Shown piece by piece: positions 32,640 through 45,145 of a stretch of DNA of 64,000 nt. The translations under genes and the position numbers were made by a program. Position 1 is the first letter of the stretch. Every line of letters begins with the position of its first letter. Source of the stretch: Physcomitrium patens (lineage: Eukaryota > Streptophyta > Bryopsida > Funariales > Funariaceae); NCBI RefSeq assembly GCF_000002425.4, contig NC_037270.1, forward strand, positions 14,464,307-14,528,306, written 5' to 3'. A model generated the notes under the pieces. The model was not told the origin of the DNA and did not search any database. It worked only from the letters and a program-made list of their open reading frames with translations.

Positions 32640-33265
32640 GAAGTTGTGACGAATTTTTGGCGAGTTTTCAAGATGACAAAGGTCTATTGCCTTAGTAGTG
32701 TAAGAGAATCGGCTTAAGAAATCTATAACTCAATGACTTCTAACTCAACTTTGATGTGGATTGTTGAAATGAATGCAATCTCAAGCTTAGTTTACTAAAA
32801 AATTTAAATCACTAATTCTCAATCTATACCAAATTTTTAATGAATTTTCAAATGCAAAGGGATCTGCTACCTTGGCAGTATTGAACAACCAGCTTTGAAA
32901 AAAATTATCTTAGTACTTACTTATATTTTTTGCTGGAATTTGTTGGAAAAGAAACTCTACTAAGTTTAGTTTTAGGAAAAATTATACTTGTCAATTTTAA
33001 ACTATTAACTGTTTTTTAGTGAATTTTTAAGTAGAAGGGGGTCTGCTGCTTAGGCAGCTCAAGTTGCCTTGCTTTGAAAATACACATCTCGGATGTCAAA
33101 TCTCAGATCACCATGAAATTTGGTAGATAGGAGCAACTCTAAGTCAATCTCAACCACAAAAAAATTCAAGTGCATAGGAGTTATGTGGAATTGTTAGCAA
33201 ATTTTTGAACAACAAGGAATGTGCTGCCCTCAACTTGACATACTCTAAGTAAGTTTTTCTTCCCT
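32640..33265 (+). repeat. Tandem array of about four degenerate 180-bp units
   Basis: A box related to GTCTGCTGCCTTGGCAG recurs at about 32681, 32860, 33040 and 33219, i.e. every 178-181 bases, each time preceded by a T-rich GAATTTTTAA-type block and a short purine run (AAAGG to AAGGGGG). Units are diverged. An inverted cluster of the same family is at 40540-41000. Confidence 0.68.
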
Positions 33266-34060
33266 AATCACCCTCTAATCACATCCCTTAGCACCTAAAT
33301 TGCTATATTATCACTCATTCGTCTTATTATCATTAATTAATGCTATTTAATAATTTCAAAGAACTTTTATCTCACTTAGAAATTAATCTTAAATTCTTAT
33401 CTTTCCATCTATTCTTACCCTTAAAGATAAAATAAAATAAAAATAAAAATTAATCTAATCTTTTAATTTTTTCCTATTTCTTTTAGTCTTAACCTTTTAA
33501 CTTTTATTTTTAACCTTCAACTTTAAACTTTTAATTTTAATCTTAATCTTTTACTTTTATTACTTTTAAACTTTCACTTAACTTTTAATTATTAATTCTA
33601 AGTTAAATTTTAATTTAATTTTTTAATTTTAATTTTTTAATCTTCCAACTTTCATCTTTTATCTTAAAAAAAATCTTAACATCATGTTAGTGCTGAACTT
33701 AAATATTTAAGGCTATTTATTACTGAATTTCTAATTCTAGATGAAGTTTTGTCATAAAAACTTCATCCGTAGATAACTTTCTATATAGAACTCCGATTTA
33801 CATAGTTAATACCACCTTGGAAAGCCCTAGACTAGCACTCTAGCATGGTATTCATTGTTTTTATTCTATTTTATTCAAATTCATGATTTTCAGAATTTAA
33901 GTTTAATAGAATAAGTCTTGGAAGGTACTTAACTAAATGAACTGCAAATGCTAAAAATTAAATTATAAAAAAGTGTAACTAACTTGTTGTGTTGTTGGAT
34001 TAATCTTGATTATTACCTCATTTTGGTTTTCCTATCTTATAGATGATTTGTATCTCCACA
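33266..34060. other. T/C-rich low-complexity tract and spacer
   Basis: 33440-33665 consists of degenerate CTTTTAATTTTTAA-type units, mirrored in complement at 40330-40500 beside the other 180-bp cluster. 33700-34060 shows nothing recognisable. Confidence 0.5.
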
Positions 34061-34079
34061 TTAATTAATATTGGACTCT

Positions 34080-34510
34080 AATATAAGTTATGATCTAATT
34101 AAATCAAATTAAAGTGAGAGAAGAAAAATCCTTTTTCTAGAAGCTTCATAGATTTTGCATGTATTTGTAATTAATTATTAGATTAGAAATTTGGCCAATA
34201 AGTTAGCCATGTGTCATACATATTGGTAGCTTATAGTATAAGCTAATTATGTGGCTTACTTATAAAAAAAACTTTCCTTACAAGTTAAGATACATGTTTT
34301 ACAAGTTGAAAATGTATTGGAGATTCTACAAAATATTGTTACATAGCTTCTAATTAGATAATATATATGGAGGCAAGAGTAAAGCCTTCTTCATTCTTAT
34401 CAATGCTTTTTTTGTCCTTAGTCTTGTTTCAAGTCTTTTTAGTTTCTTTTTCTTTGGTAATAGCCATTCTTGTTTAATATTATACCATCTTTAAGTGATT
34501 TCTTAGTCTT
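34080..34510 (+). repeat. Solo or partial LTR of the 46-52 kb chromovirus family
   Basis: Matches, in the opposite orientation, the LTRs at 45976-46535 and 51810-52371: AGAAGCTTCATAGAT, GGATTAGAAATTTGG, AATAAGTTAGCCATGTG, a TATATATGGAGGCAAGAGT block (the TATA region), and AATAGCCATTCTTG near the end. No internal sequence adjoins it. Ends are too decayed to define. Confidence 0.68.
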
Positions 34511-35140
34511 TTAAAGTGACATAAGAGTGTATTATTCTTTTAGTTGTTTAAGATTCATATCTTCAATATCAAGCCTACTTAATGGTCTAAATAGAATCAA
34601 ATAAAATTAAAGAAAAGACAATAATTATAAGATGTGCCCACCATAGTATGCAATAGCAATAATAGCCAAACTTAGATGGTAGAGAGATTCTACTATCCAC
34701 ATACAAATTCTAATAAGTTTAAGGAGCTAAATTCTACAAATTTAAGTTTAAGGAGCTAAATTCCAATAAGTTTTTATATAATGTCTTCATATACTATTTA
34801 TATTATTGAAGCAATTATTCAATATGTGAAAGAGAATATTGCCACTTATTCATAGTTTAGTGTTTTTTTCTTTTATTTTTTATTTTTTTGTTTTTACTTT
34901 CTTCATTTTAAGTATTATAATGTTATCAAGTATCTTTCAATTTTAGGCAAAGACTGTACTAGTTGATACATATTATGATCAAAACAAAGAAGATAAAGTT
35001 CAAATTCTCAAACCTTTTTAATGAGCTTAGAAATGAAGTTTGAATTGAATCACTAAAATGTATCTATTATTTTGTGCTTTGTAATGAAGTAGCTTGACGT
35101 TCTACTAGAATTTTTGGGCTTGTGACTTTGTTACTTGCTT
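34511..35140. other. AT-rich spacer, nothing recognised
   Basis: No gene or repeat family that I can support. Confidence 0.4.
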
Positions 35141-36415
35141 GCTCATTAATCTTCATCGCAATAGTCTTCACAGAAATTGCAATTGCACTCAAAGATGAAC
35201 AATTGTTGGGCTAGCTCTCATAATGACCACCTGATGTGACACTAGTCGTTAACACAATTGCTACAAGTTTCAAGTCACGGTGATTGCCTATCGTTTGATT
35301 AAATCAACCACACCCAACGCCCCTAATCGACCTCGTCAAAATGTCCGCAGCCTTCGCTGAACCAACCAAATCAACGTCGCACAACAGGTGTTCTTCCAAG
35401 TCCTGCAACCTTTGTATAGGAAATAAATCCAGACGAACCACAAGGGACTGCCACAACATTGCAGCCCAACCACCCTTGCGAAGCCTTTCCAGCACAAAAT
35501 CGAGGAGGAGAAAAATAGGAAGATAACTCAAACAGGTCGAGGAACAACGGCAATGCCACCTTCAACTTCAATGTCGCTAAGCAATCCAGCTCACTGAGCC
35601 TCTGAACGTGATACCTCAACGCCAGAATTCGCGAAGCGCAAGGAACAACCCTCATAGTCAGAGCGCTCGAAGCTCCTGTAACACACAAGGGAAAAAAACA
35701 ACAGAGGAGCTTCTGTTGCGCCAGATTATTGCTGCCAATCCTAATCGACCACCGCAACTTGAGCCACTTCAACACGCCTCTGCAACACAGTAAGAAGGGA
35801 AGAATTTGGAAGAAGGTAAAAATAATGTCGTAGTGTCGTTGCTGCACCGCTGCGTTAAGGAATACCAAACACTTGCTGCACTGTAGCAAAGCGAGGAAAG
35901 GAACCAGTTCCAGATCTTGAGCCTTCGCAACGCCGGCACCCTTGTAGTCGCCCTCCACCGGCAACACGATCGCCTCGAGCCCTTCTCAAAAGTGCTTTCG
36001 CACAACCAACATAAGAGAACATATGTAAGTACAATTCTTGCTACAATGGGTTCGACAGAGCATTAGCAAGCTCACTCCCAGCGCCGCTAGAACCATCTGG
36101 CTCAGCGAGCCTTTGAACGCAACAACCCTGCCGAAATTTGCAAAGCACAAAAAAAAAATGCCCTCCCCATTAGGAGCGCCGGAACGCCCTCAAAAACCAA
36201 ACAAAAAAAAACAAGAGAGAAGGAAAATACAGCACCGCAACATTTCCACAATGTGGAGGAGAACCCAAAACAATTTTTTGGAGCGCCGGAACTCATGAAC
36301 CGTGAAGGAAAAAAAAACAAAGACAAAACAAAACAAAAAACAAAAAACCAAAAGAGAAAGAGTGGATCTAGGGCGGCCCGGACCCCTATCGGCAAATTCG
36401 GAGGCAGCCTCTTGC
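35141..36415. other. GC-richer patch with an internal degenerate direct repeat, no confident gene
   Basis: Composition is clearly richer in G+C than its surroundings. 35588-35675 and 36097-36185 are diverged direct repeats (CTCACTGAGCCTCTGAACG versus CTCAGCGAGCCTTTGAACG, then related GCGAAGCGCA / GCAAAGCACA). GGAGCGCCGGAAC occurs at about 36168 and 36278. Frames up to 198 codons exist on both strands but none resembles a protein. It could be a decayed LTR or leader of a large element. Confidence 0.4.
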
Positions 36416-36620
36416 CCTCTAATCCATCTTTTTCTTTTTTCTTTTTCTTTTGTCCTGTTTTCTATTTAATTTTTTCTTTCTTTTTCTACTTTTCTTTTTA
36501 TTTTTATTTTCTCTCCTCATTCTCTCCTACTAATTGCCTACCTTTCTTTTCTCTATTTTTTCTTCTCCTTCTTCTATTATTATTATTATTAATACTATTA
36601 TTTTGTTTTCTTCTAATTTT
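36416..36620 (+). repeat. Pyrimidine-rich tract with (ATT)n
   Basis: Long runs of CTTTTT/TTTTCT, then TTATTATTATTATTAA near 36575. Low complexity. Confidence 0.7.
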
Positions 36621-37589
36621 TAAATTGACCACTTCAACTTTACCTTTTATTCCTAATCCAATTAGTATTCTATGGAATAAATCTACTATAAAAAAATATT
36701 GTATATCAGCTCAATTAAGGAGCAATTATTTATTTTTAAAATTCTTCTTCAAAAAATCCTACCAAAGACCCTGTCTTGTATTTAAAAATCATATTTTTTG
36801 TTATTTACCTCAAAATTCCTATAATAACTCACTAGATTGATGATTTTGAGCACCATAAGTACTTTTTTTGGTACTAAACATACAAGAGAGCCAATTAAAT
36901 GACTTACATCAAATGAATTTAGGACTAAATCATAAACATGTGTTGTATACCTCATTGTTTGTATGTAATATCTTCCATTGAACAAATTTCACCATTTATT
37001 ATCACGTATTGCCAATGCAAAATCAAATCTTAGATTCAATGGATTTTTGATGGATGAAGCTTATAAATCAATTTGAGTCAATATTCCATTTTCCTCTTTG
37101 TGGAATTTGCATGAAGCAAGGTATCATTATAGTAGATGAAAGAGGTTAATGCAGCTTGCTTTGCATGCATTGATTAGCCACTTATTGAAGAAGCAAGTTA
37201 TATTATCTTTGAAATTTACAAGGCTGTGCCCACTTATGAGCTTTTTTCTTGTGCATATCACCTAAGCCATATGTGTCCAAGTTCTTTGTTGTCTACGAAC
37301 TCAAAGGTTGTTCTTTAATATAGCTTCGATTTATTTGATAATTTTTTTCAATCCTATCCATACTAAGATAAATTATCAAAAGGTCAAGAGCAATCCATGA
37401 TTTACTATGATACAATGGCAAGCCAAAGAAAGGTGAATGAAGCTCAAGTACATGAATTTTTGCCAAATTTTATCCAATACGAATTTCTTGACATTGTGTG
37501 TGGTGATGGATAGATCAAAAGACATACATAGCAATTTTGCAAGTTGTGCCTCTAGTATTGTATTGTAATATAGCCATTAGGTAAAAGAT
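36621..37589. other. Spacer, nothing recognised
   Basis: AT-rich without a supported gene. 37594-37628 at its right edge is a (TA)n microsatellite. Confidence 0.4.
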
Positions 37590-37590
37590 T

Positions 37591-37629
<39 letters not shown>

Positions 37630-37632
<3 letters not shown>

Positions 37633-38980
37633 AAGAGCTTAAATAAAAATATTGTAGCAAAACATCTTAGAAATATAGGTAATAGATAAGAAGGTAGAAA
37701 AAATATAAAAGTGTTAATGCTACATTTTTGTAAAAGAAAATTCTCTTTATTTTGAAGGGCCATAAATAAAGAAAATCAAAGTACATAAGAAAAATAATTA
37801 ATATAGACATATCAATAAAAGAATTAAGAATAGTTTTTTGAGAAAAATTACCTAAAGAAATTAAGAATTGATACTAAAACAAGTTTGGTTATGAATCTAA
37901 GATAAAATTAGATCCTAAGGCACATAATCATGCACCTACAATAATTCTAAGGTTCTTTTGATAATTTCATTATATAATTAGAAAGAAAACTTCAAAAGAG
38001 TTGTTTGAGCATTTGTTTTAAGTGATTTTAATACATATTGAATTTTTGAGCATTGTTCAAAGTAAAAGTTGTACTCAATGGTTTTGGATTTTAAGAAATA
38101 AAAAGAGGTTTACAAATTTAAAAATTATCTAAGTATTATAGCAAATTTATAGAAGAAATTATATAGATTCATAATTGTGCTTTTTTTAAATGTATTTGAT
38201 AAATTTGAGGTCAATTGATTAGTTAAATTGAATGATATGAGAATTTTAATGGATTAGGATCTTAAATATTTGAAATTTAAGGTTAGTGAGGATTTTTGCA
38301 ATTCTAAAAAATCTACTAATTTGATTGAAGCAAAACTTGGTGAAAGAAATTTGGACTTAGATTTCTATAAAAATTACTAATTTATAATATAATTGAATGA
38401 TTTAGCAAAGAGAAATTATTGCTAAAAGATTAAAATCTATGTTAGAGAAGGAGGATGGCCAACATTTAAGCATTTTAAGAGATTTTTCTTTCAATTGATT
38501 AGTTCAATTTTTGTCAAATTTTATGTGCTTATTATTTGCTTCTAGATTGAAATAAATATAATATTTTAATTGAGATCAATGATTCAATTAATAGTTATTG
38601 AGATTTTATACAACTATAAGAGTTGATTAGAATTTACTTAAGATTTTTTGGAATTTATTTAGGATTTTTTTAGAGTTTGTTTAAGATTTATTTAGAATTT
38701 ATTTAGGATTTTTTTAAGATTTGAATAAGATTTGATTTAGGATTTAGAATTAGCTTAAGATTATTTAGGATTTGATAAGGATTTGATTTAATATTTGATT
38801 TAGAATTTAGAAGTTGATTAAGATTTGATTAAAATTGGTTTATAATTTTATCAAGATTTTTTTAGAATTATATTAGAATTTGGTTAAGATTTATTTAGAA
38901 TTTTTATTTTTAATATTTTTTTAAAGATTTCTTTGATATTTTTTTTAAGATTTTTTTTTATTTCATTGGATTTTTTTATC

Positions 38981-39015
<35 letters not shown>

Positions 39016-39200
39016 AAGATTAATTTATGGTTTTTTATGTTTCTTTTGTAATTTCTTGAAGACTTCTTTTGGATTTGATTAAAGTTAGATTATCATTATT
39101 AAGATTTAATTAAAATTTGTTTAATATTCTATTAAAGTTATTAAGACCTTACTATTGTAAATTCCATTTTTTCTTTTGCAACTAAGTGTATTCTTAGGTA
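37630..39200 (+). repeat. Dispersed repeat family R, copy 2
   Basis: Shares with copy 3 (42610-44060) the blocks TGCACCTACAATAATTCTA, GAATTTTTGAGC, GAGGTCAATTGATTAGTTAAAT, ATGTGCTTATT and the GATTTAGGATTT tail (38630-38890), in the same order. A (TA)n run interrupts it at 38981-39015. The LINE remnant begins at its right edge. Confidence 0.65.
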
Positions 39201-39209
39201 AACTTTATT

Positions 39210-39965
39210 AAATATAATATTGGTATCTACACCAAATCAAATTTGGTAGTCCAACTGGAAAAAGATTGTGTTTGTCCATCCAATAAGCCTCCTATTTGGT
39301 CCAATTTATTATTAATCCAAAAGAAATTGTGAAAGTCTTAAATATGTTGACAAATTGATTTATCTTTAGTTTATGAATATGTATTGAAAATGAAGTGTCA
39401 TCAATATACTAAAGCATTAGTTGTTGCAACATTGATCTAAAAAGTATAATACCAATAATAAAGTTTTAGAATTGTTCATAAGTGATCTTTGCATTTACAG
39501 CCTCCATAATTAGTATAAAAAGATATGGAGCTATGAAGCATCTTTGCTTAACTCCGTGTTAGATTAGAAATGTGGCAATAGATATTCTATTAACATTAAT
39601 AGTTGCATTTGCTCCTATTAGAGTTATCTTGATCATCCAAATGAAGTTCTCAAGAAAGCTCATTCTATATAATATGTTGAGTACAAACTCCTGGCTGATC
39701 TAATTATGGACTTTCAAAAAAATTAGCTTCAAAAAAATAGTATCATATTTGGATTTTTTGGTTCAATTCAATGTCTTATAGATAAGAAAGATGTCTAAAA
39801 TGGATCAATTTTGTAAGAAGATACTCTAGTTGGAATTAATAATAGTTGCTAGTAGTTCTTCTAACCTCCATTCGAGGGCTTTTATATATATCTTGTATAC
39901 CATGTTCAACATAATGGAATGCCGATTCTTGAGATGCTTATAGTGTGAACTCAAATTTTACGACT
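39210..39965 (-). pseudogene. L1-like LINE reverse transcriptase remnant
   Basis: The minus strand carries the ordered RT blocks of plant L1-type LINEs: MLNMVYKIYIKALEWRLEELL (39930-39860), SILDIFLIYKT, MSFLENFIWMIKITLIGA, HGVKQRCFIAPYLFILIMEA and LQYIDDTSFS, the catalytic Y-x-D-D. Several stops. Endonuclease and 3' tail were not found. Confidence 0.78.
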
Positions 39966-40320
39966 CAATAAAACTAATGCCACACAACAAATTCAAGAGA
40001 TGGAATAGAAGAACTCCCAATTGTGTAATTGCTCAGTTGATTTAAATCTTAGTATTAACAATTCAATTAACTTCAAGCCCTCCAAGCAATAGTTACCAAT
40101 ATAAATAAAAAATAAAAATAATAAAAAAATAAAATTATTATGGTCTTCAAGGCTATTTGTATGATCTCTACTTAAATCTCAATGGGTTATTTAAGATTAT
40201 TTATATAATCTTTAATTACTAATTTTTTATGTGATTATAAAATCATAATTAATTAAATTAAATAATTAATTATTTAGTTGAATAGTGCTTGATCAAATTG
40301 TTATCATTAATCCATAGTAA
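39966..40320. other. Spacer, nothing recognised
   Basis: AT-rich with short TAAAAATAA runs near 40105-40135. Confidence 0.4.
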
Positions 40321-41005
40321 AAGTAAAAAAAATCTTGATAATTGAGTTAAAAATAAAAGTTGAAATTTAAAAATAAAAGTCAATAGTGAAGTCAAAAATA
40401 AAAATTAAAAATAAAAGTGAAAAGAATATTAAAGATTAAAAATTAAAAATTAAAAGTTGAAATATGAAAGTTAAAAATTACTGTAAAAATAAAAGTAAAA
40501 GTGGGACTAAAGAGAGATAAAAGTGAAGGTACCTTAATAACATCTAAGAATTGAGGGCAACAACCCCTTTCTACTCCAAAATTTGCCAAAATTTGTGATT
40601 AACTCCAAATTGAATGATTTATAGTTTTTTGAAATTTAACTTAAAGGCGCTCCTGTTCTAATAAAATTAAGTTCAATCTAGTACTTAAGCCGCAAGAAAT
40701 ACTCCTTCAAAGTTGAGTGATCAAGACTACTATGGTAAGCAACCTCCCTCCTCTTAAAAATTAACCAAAAATTTAATTCATCTTTTAATTCAGAAAAATT
40801 TATTCCATTAGAAGCTCATCTTAAAGATTCACTTACTTCCAAAATTTCTTAATAATCCAATTAAGAAGCACTGAGAAATGCCTTATCAAAAATGAATGAT
40901 CTAAACTGCCAAAGCAGCCAACCCCCACGCATTCAAAATTCCACCAAAATTTTGTCTTTTCTCCAAATTAAGCGATTCTTATCTTTTTGGAAAGCTAACA
41001 CCAAA
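40321..41005 (-). repeat. Inverted cluster of the 180-bp repeat plus its low-complexity flank
   Basis: Complement boxes occur at about 40556-40571, 40734-40750 and 40915-40930, spaced 179-180 bases, and correspond to the boxes at 32860, 33040 and 33219 read on the other strand. The flank at 40330-40500 (AAAAATTAAAAGTTGAAA-type units) is the complement of 33440-33665. Confidence 0.65.
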
Positions 41006-42609
41006 ATCTATAATTAAAAAAAAAAATCATATTAGCACTCAAAAAATTAAATGACTGATTGAGGGAGATCCGAGGCTCTTGAATCCTTGTGGTATTTGAG
41101 AGGCCGAGGAAGCTATCTATCACAGCGACCTATGTCTTAAACCCCAATGACCATCATTCACTACTAAAGATCTATGCATATACAACCACAAGTTCAAAAT
41201 AAAATTAAAAATTAAAAAAATAAAATAAAATTAGGATTTAGGGCCAAAATTTGGCATAACTTTGCCCTTCACTAAAAGAAGAGAGAGAGAGGGCTTGGGG
41301 AACCAAGCCACTCTTATATAATTGATTGGTGGGTTGTGGAAGGGTGGCCATATTTCCACCTTTGATTTCTAAGATCCCTAATGTAGATCTTCGGCCTTCA
41401 TTCATCTAAGAGCCAATTTCATTACCAAGGTTGATGGCTCTTGTAAGTAGTTAAGAAAGCACCTTTTGGTAAATCTAACTTCATCATTGTATTCAAAACA
41501 CCTTTTTATACTAAAATTGACTACTTATATGCCTCAATCCATGCTCAATTGTAATTTTTATGAAAGTTTTTACCTACAAGGATCTTAGCAATTCTTGTGA
41601 AATCCTTCAAAATGAGAATTTCATCACTCTACTTGTATTTTGAAGGAGAGGGTGATGATCTTGTTTTCTTCACTCCATAGGATGAATCCATTACTACCAT
41701 TGCATTAAAAAGGCTTCCATTAATAAGAAGAATCACTATTCCGCTTGAATTTGTTGAATTAGAAGAAATTTTAAAATTGTCATTGCTAAACTCTACTGAA
41801 TCTTTTAGAAAATTATAATTCTAACTCATACTAAATCATGTGAAATGATTATAGGTGAACCCATAGGCTTTTAGTCAACCCTCATAGTAGTAATTAACAA
41901 CCTCTAAATTATTAAAACTAACTAAGTTGCTATTCTAATTTTTTAACTCTTATTACATTGGTCTTAATTAACCTAACTCAAGGAATTAGGCTATAATTTA
42001 TACCATCAAAGATTTCAATCCTAAAGATTATATAAAACTAAATTTTATTTATATAAATCCTAACCTAACATGCTCAATTATCATAAAATAGGAAAATAAT
42101 AAAAATTTAAATTTTAGAGGATAATTGAGAGCTCACATATAATCATTGATTTTAGAAATTAGTATTATGTGCCTTATTATAACTCTATTTGAGAAGCTTC
42201 TTTCACAAATCATCTTTCAAATTGTATTTTTATGATTTAATTTAATTATATTCTAATAAATCAAAAAAAGACCATTACCATGCCATTTAGGCTAGGAGAC
42301 TTTTTCTTGTTCATATCATGAATTACAGCAAAGATTTTTTTATATATATTTATTTTATTTAGATTTTGAACTATACAAGGTATAATAGTAGAGTGGATTG
42401 CTTTAAGAGTAATTACTTTTGTTACCTAACCATTGGATCTATAATCATCAAAATCATAGAGTTAGTAGAAAAATTCCAAGTATGACTTGTTAAATTCTTA
42501 ATTTCATCTTATTATAATACTAGACAAAGTAATAAGTTCTATTATTGTAGTACAAGCTAGTTTTTTTTATTGTTTGAAAGAATTTTTTATATAGTTATTT
42601 GGTCATTTT
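41006..42609. other. Spacer, no gene seen
   Basis: 41270-41480 is slightly less AT-rich, with a (GA)n run at about 41280 and a perfect GGCTTGG/CCAAGCC hairpin near 41294-41311. A weak resemblance near 41385-41405 to the CATTCATC box of the M/P LTR hints at a decayed LTR. Otherwise nothing. Confidence 0.4.
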
Positions 42610-44060
42610 TATTGTCTAGCAGATGGTGTTATGTAATAATATGACTATATGGTATAAAATGAAAATATAGATGTTATTATAGAAGGGCCTAGTAAAAAAA
42701 AGTAGTATAAAAATAATGATAAATGATAGGAAGGTAATAAAAGATTTAGTCTTAATATTATTTTTTAGAAAAGGAGCTTCTATTTGATTTGTAGGGACAT
42801 AAATGCCTCAATTCAAAGTAAATAAGATAAGTAATTGACATAAACATGTTTAGAAAAAAATAATCAATAGATTTAAGCAAAAATTATCTCAAATTATCAA
42901 ATATTGATACTTGGAGAGGACCAATTGTCAACATGGATTGAAATCAGATTCCAAGGTATAAAACCACGCACCTACAGCAACTCTAGGATTCTTTAATAGA
43001 TCAAAGAGTGGAATTTGAGAAAAAAATAACTAAAAAAAAAATTAATATTGGTTATATCTTAATTAAATTAATATTTAATTTTTGAGTGATTTTTAAAATT
43101 AATAATGTTCTCAATTGGATTAGATTTTGAAAAATAAAATTATATGTACCGAATTGAAGATTTCTTGAGATTTGTGATGTATGTACAAGTGAATTTTAGG
43201 CTATATGTTGGTATTTTAATTACTACTTTGTGTGCAAATTTTGAGGTCAATTGAATGGATAGATCAAAGTGAGTGAAGATTTTTGTGGATTGAGGTCTCA
43301 AAAATTGGAGTTTGAGGATTAAAGAGTATTTTTAAGATCTTCAAAAAATTGTTATTTGGATCAAAGTAATTTTTTTTTATAGATAATAGACTTAATTTTT
43401 AATAGTTTAAATGAAATTTGAAAGCAATTCAACAGTTCAAGAAAGAGATATTAGCACCAAAAGTTCAACATTTAAATTGGAGTAGGAGGTCAGCCAACAC
43501 CCAACAAAATTTAGGATTGATCTTCTATTCAATAAGTTTGATCTTCTTCAAATTTTGTGTGCTTATTTCCAATTTAGTTGTTGAGAGTCGTGTAAAATTT
43601 TAAGAAAGATCAAAAATATAATTAATAGATTATGAGGTTCTAAATTGTCTTAGGATTAGGTTAATTTGACTAAGATTTTATTAAAATTTAGGATTCGGTT
43701 TAGAATTTAGGAATTGGTTAGGATTTAGGATTATTTAGGATTTAATTAAGACTTGATTTAGGATTTAATTAAGGACTATTAGGATTTTAATTAGAATTAA
43801 ATTAATATTTGATTGGAATTTATTTAAGATATGTTTAGGATTTTATTCTAATACTTCTTTTGAATTTCTTTATAATTCTTTCGTAATTTTTTTAAGATTT
43901 TTTTAGATTTTATTAAAGCTTGATTAGTGTTTTTAAGATTTAATTGGAGTTATTTAGGATTATATTAAAGTTAAAATCTTATTGTTGCAATTTTCCTTCT
44001 ATCTTCCATAGACAGGTGCTTAGTGTATTTTCAAGCAAGGCTTCATGTAATATGACAACA
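42610..44060 (+). repeat. Dispersed repeat family R, copy 3
   Basis: See copy 2. Distinctive here is the tail at 43655-43830 with repeated TTTAGGATT units, and an end near 44060 shared with copy 2 (ACT/TTATTGT-GCAA...TTCTTTT/TTCTATC, then GTGTATT). Confidence 0.65.
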
Positions 44061-44555
44061 GTGGCTCAAATACAATGTTGCATCATATTTGTGTACAATA
44101 TGTAAAAACTAAATAAGAACCATGAAATATATTAGTTTTTATTTTGAATTTTTTATTAAATAAAATATTTTTAAAAATAAATAGAAATTAGAATTAATTT
44201 ATTAATTAAATTTTAGATAAAAATAAAGCTTAATAAAAATATATTTAAAATATGATCTATATAAATATAGATAAATAAATCTTATTAATAAGAAGTATTA
44301 TAGTTATTAAAAAAACTAAGTTTATATAAGAAAAAAATAGAATTTAGGATAATTAATTATTAGAATATATATTTAATATAAAATTTAGTAGAAATATTTT
44401 TATTAGATTTATAAATAGATATAAAAAAATTATTAAAAAAATTAATTTATAAAAAGTAGAAATTTAAAGAAAGAAAAAAAAAATCAAGCAGTAAGGTTAT
44501 AAGAAGAAGAATTGGAGCTTTAGACATCAAGTGGGAACTTAGGACTTATAGAAGT

Positions 44556-44845
44556 GGATGGATGATAAGGTGCTTGGGTGGCACCTAACAGGTCCTAAGT
44601 TTGAACTCCTATAGTAGTTCATAGGAGAGAGAGAGAGAAGAAATATTCTTCAAAAATCTGTAATTTATTTATTGAGGATATTTAGAGGATTAATCCTACA
44701 ATGCTTGCGTTAGGAAATTATATTAGGTAACAAAGGCACTTGGAGCCTATGGGCAGAAGCAAAGAATATCTTTTGCTAATAACATAATGTACAATGCCTA
44801 CACCTTCTATATATTTGTCTTTTTGATAGATTAGCATATAGCTTC

Positions 44846-44876
<31 letters not shown>
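44556..44876 (+). repeat. Probable tRNA-derived SINE with poly(A) tail
   Basis: AGTTTGAACTCC at 44598-44609 resembles a Pol III B box (GGTTCGAnTCC); about 35 bases upstream, 44559-44580 (GATAAGGTGCTTGGGTGG) could be the A box. About 240 bases follow and end in 27 A residues (44850-44876). No target-site duplicate is clear, and the family name is unknown to me. Confidence 0.55.
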
Positions 44877-44989
44877 CCATAAGTTTGTGGTTGCTAAAAT
44901 GAAATGACATCAATTTTCTAGAGTCTTTAATCTAATTCATTTTTTTCTTTTAAAAAATATAAATTTCAAATAAAATAAATTAAAATTTT

Positions 44990-45145
44990 TAATTTTTAAT
45001 TTTAAATGTTAAATTTAAAATAAAGATTTAAAATTTGGAATAGGATTTAGAATTTAGAATAGGATTTAGGATTTAGAATAGGATTTAGGATTTGGAATAG
45101 AGTTTAGGATTTAGGATTTAGAAATAGAATAAGATTTAAGATTTT
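44990..45145 (+). repeat. Degenerate TTTAGGA/TTTAGAA repeat
   Basis: At 45035-45130 units such as GGATTTAGGATTTAGAATA recur. Similar to the tails of repeat family R and one base away from the plant telomere unit TTTAGGG. Confidence 0.6.

Noticed and set aside
35304-36395. Frames of up to 198 codons on both strands in the GC-richer patch
   Set aside because: No domain, low-complexity Phe/Leu runs from T-rich tracts, and frames overlap on both strands; not called as genes.
36253-36840. 195-codon plus frame with long Phe/Leu runs
   Set aside because: Created by the pyrimidine-rich tract; composition not protein-like despite looking like a membrane segment.
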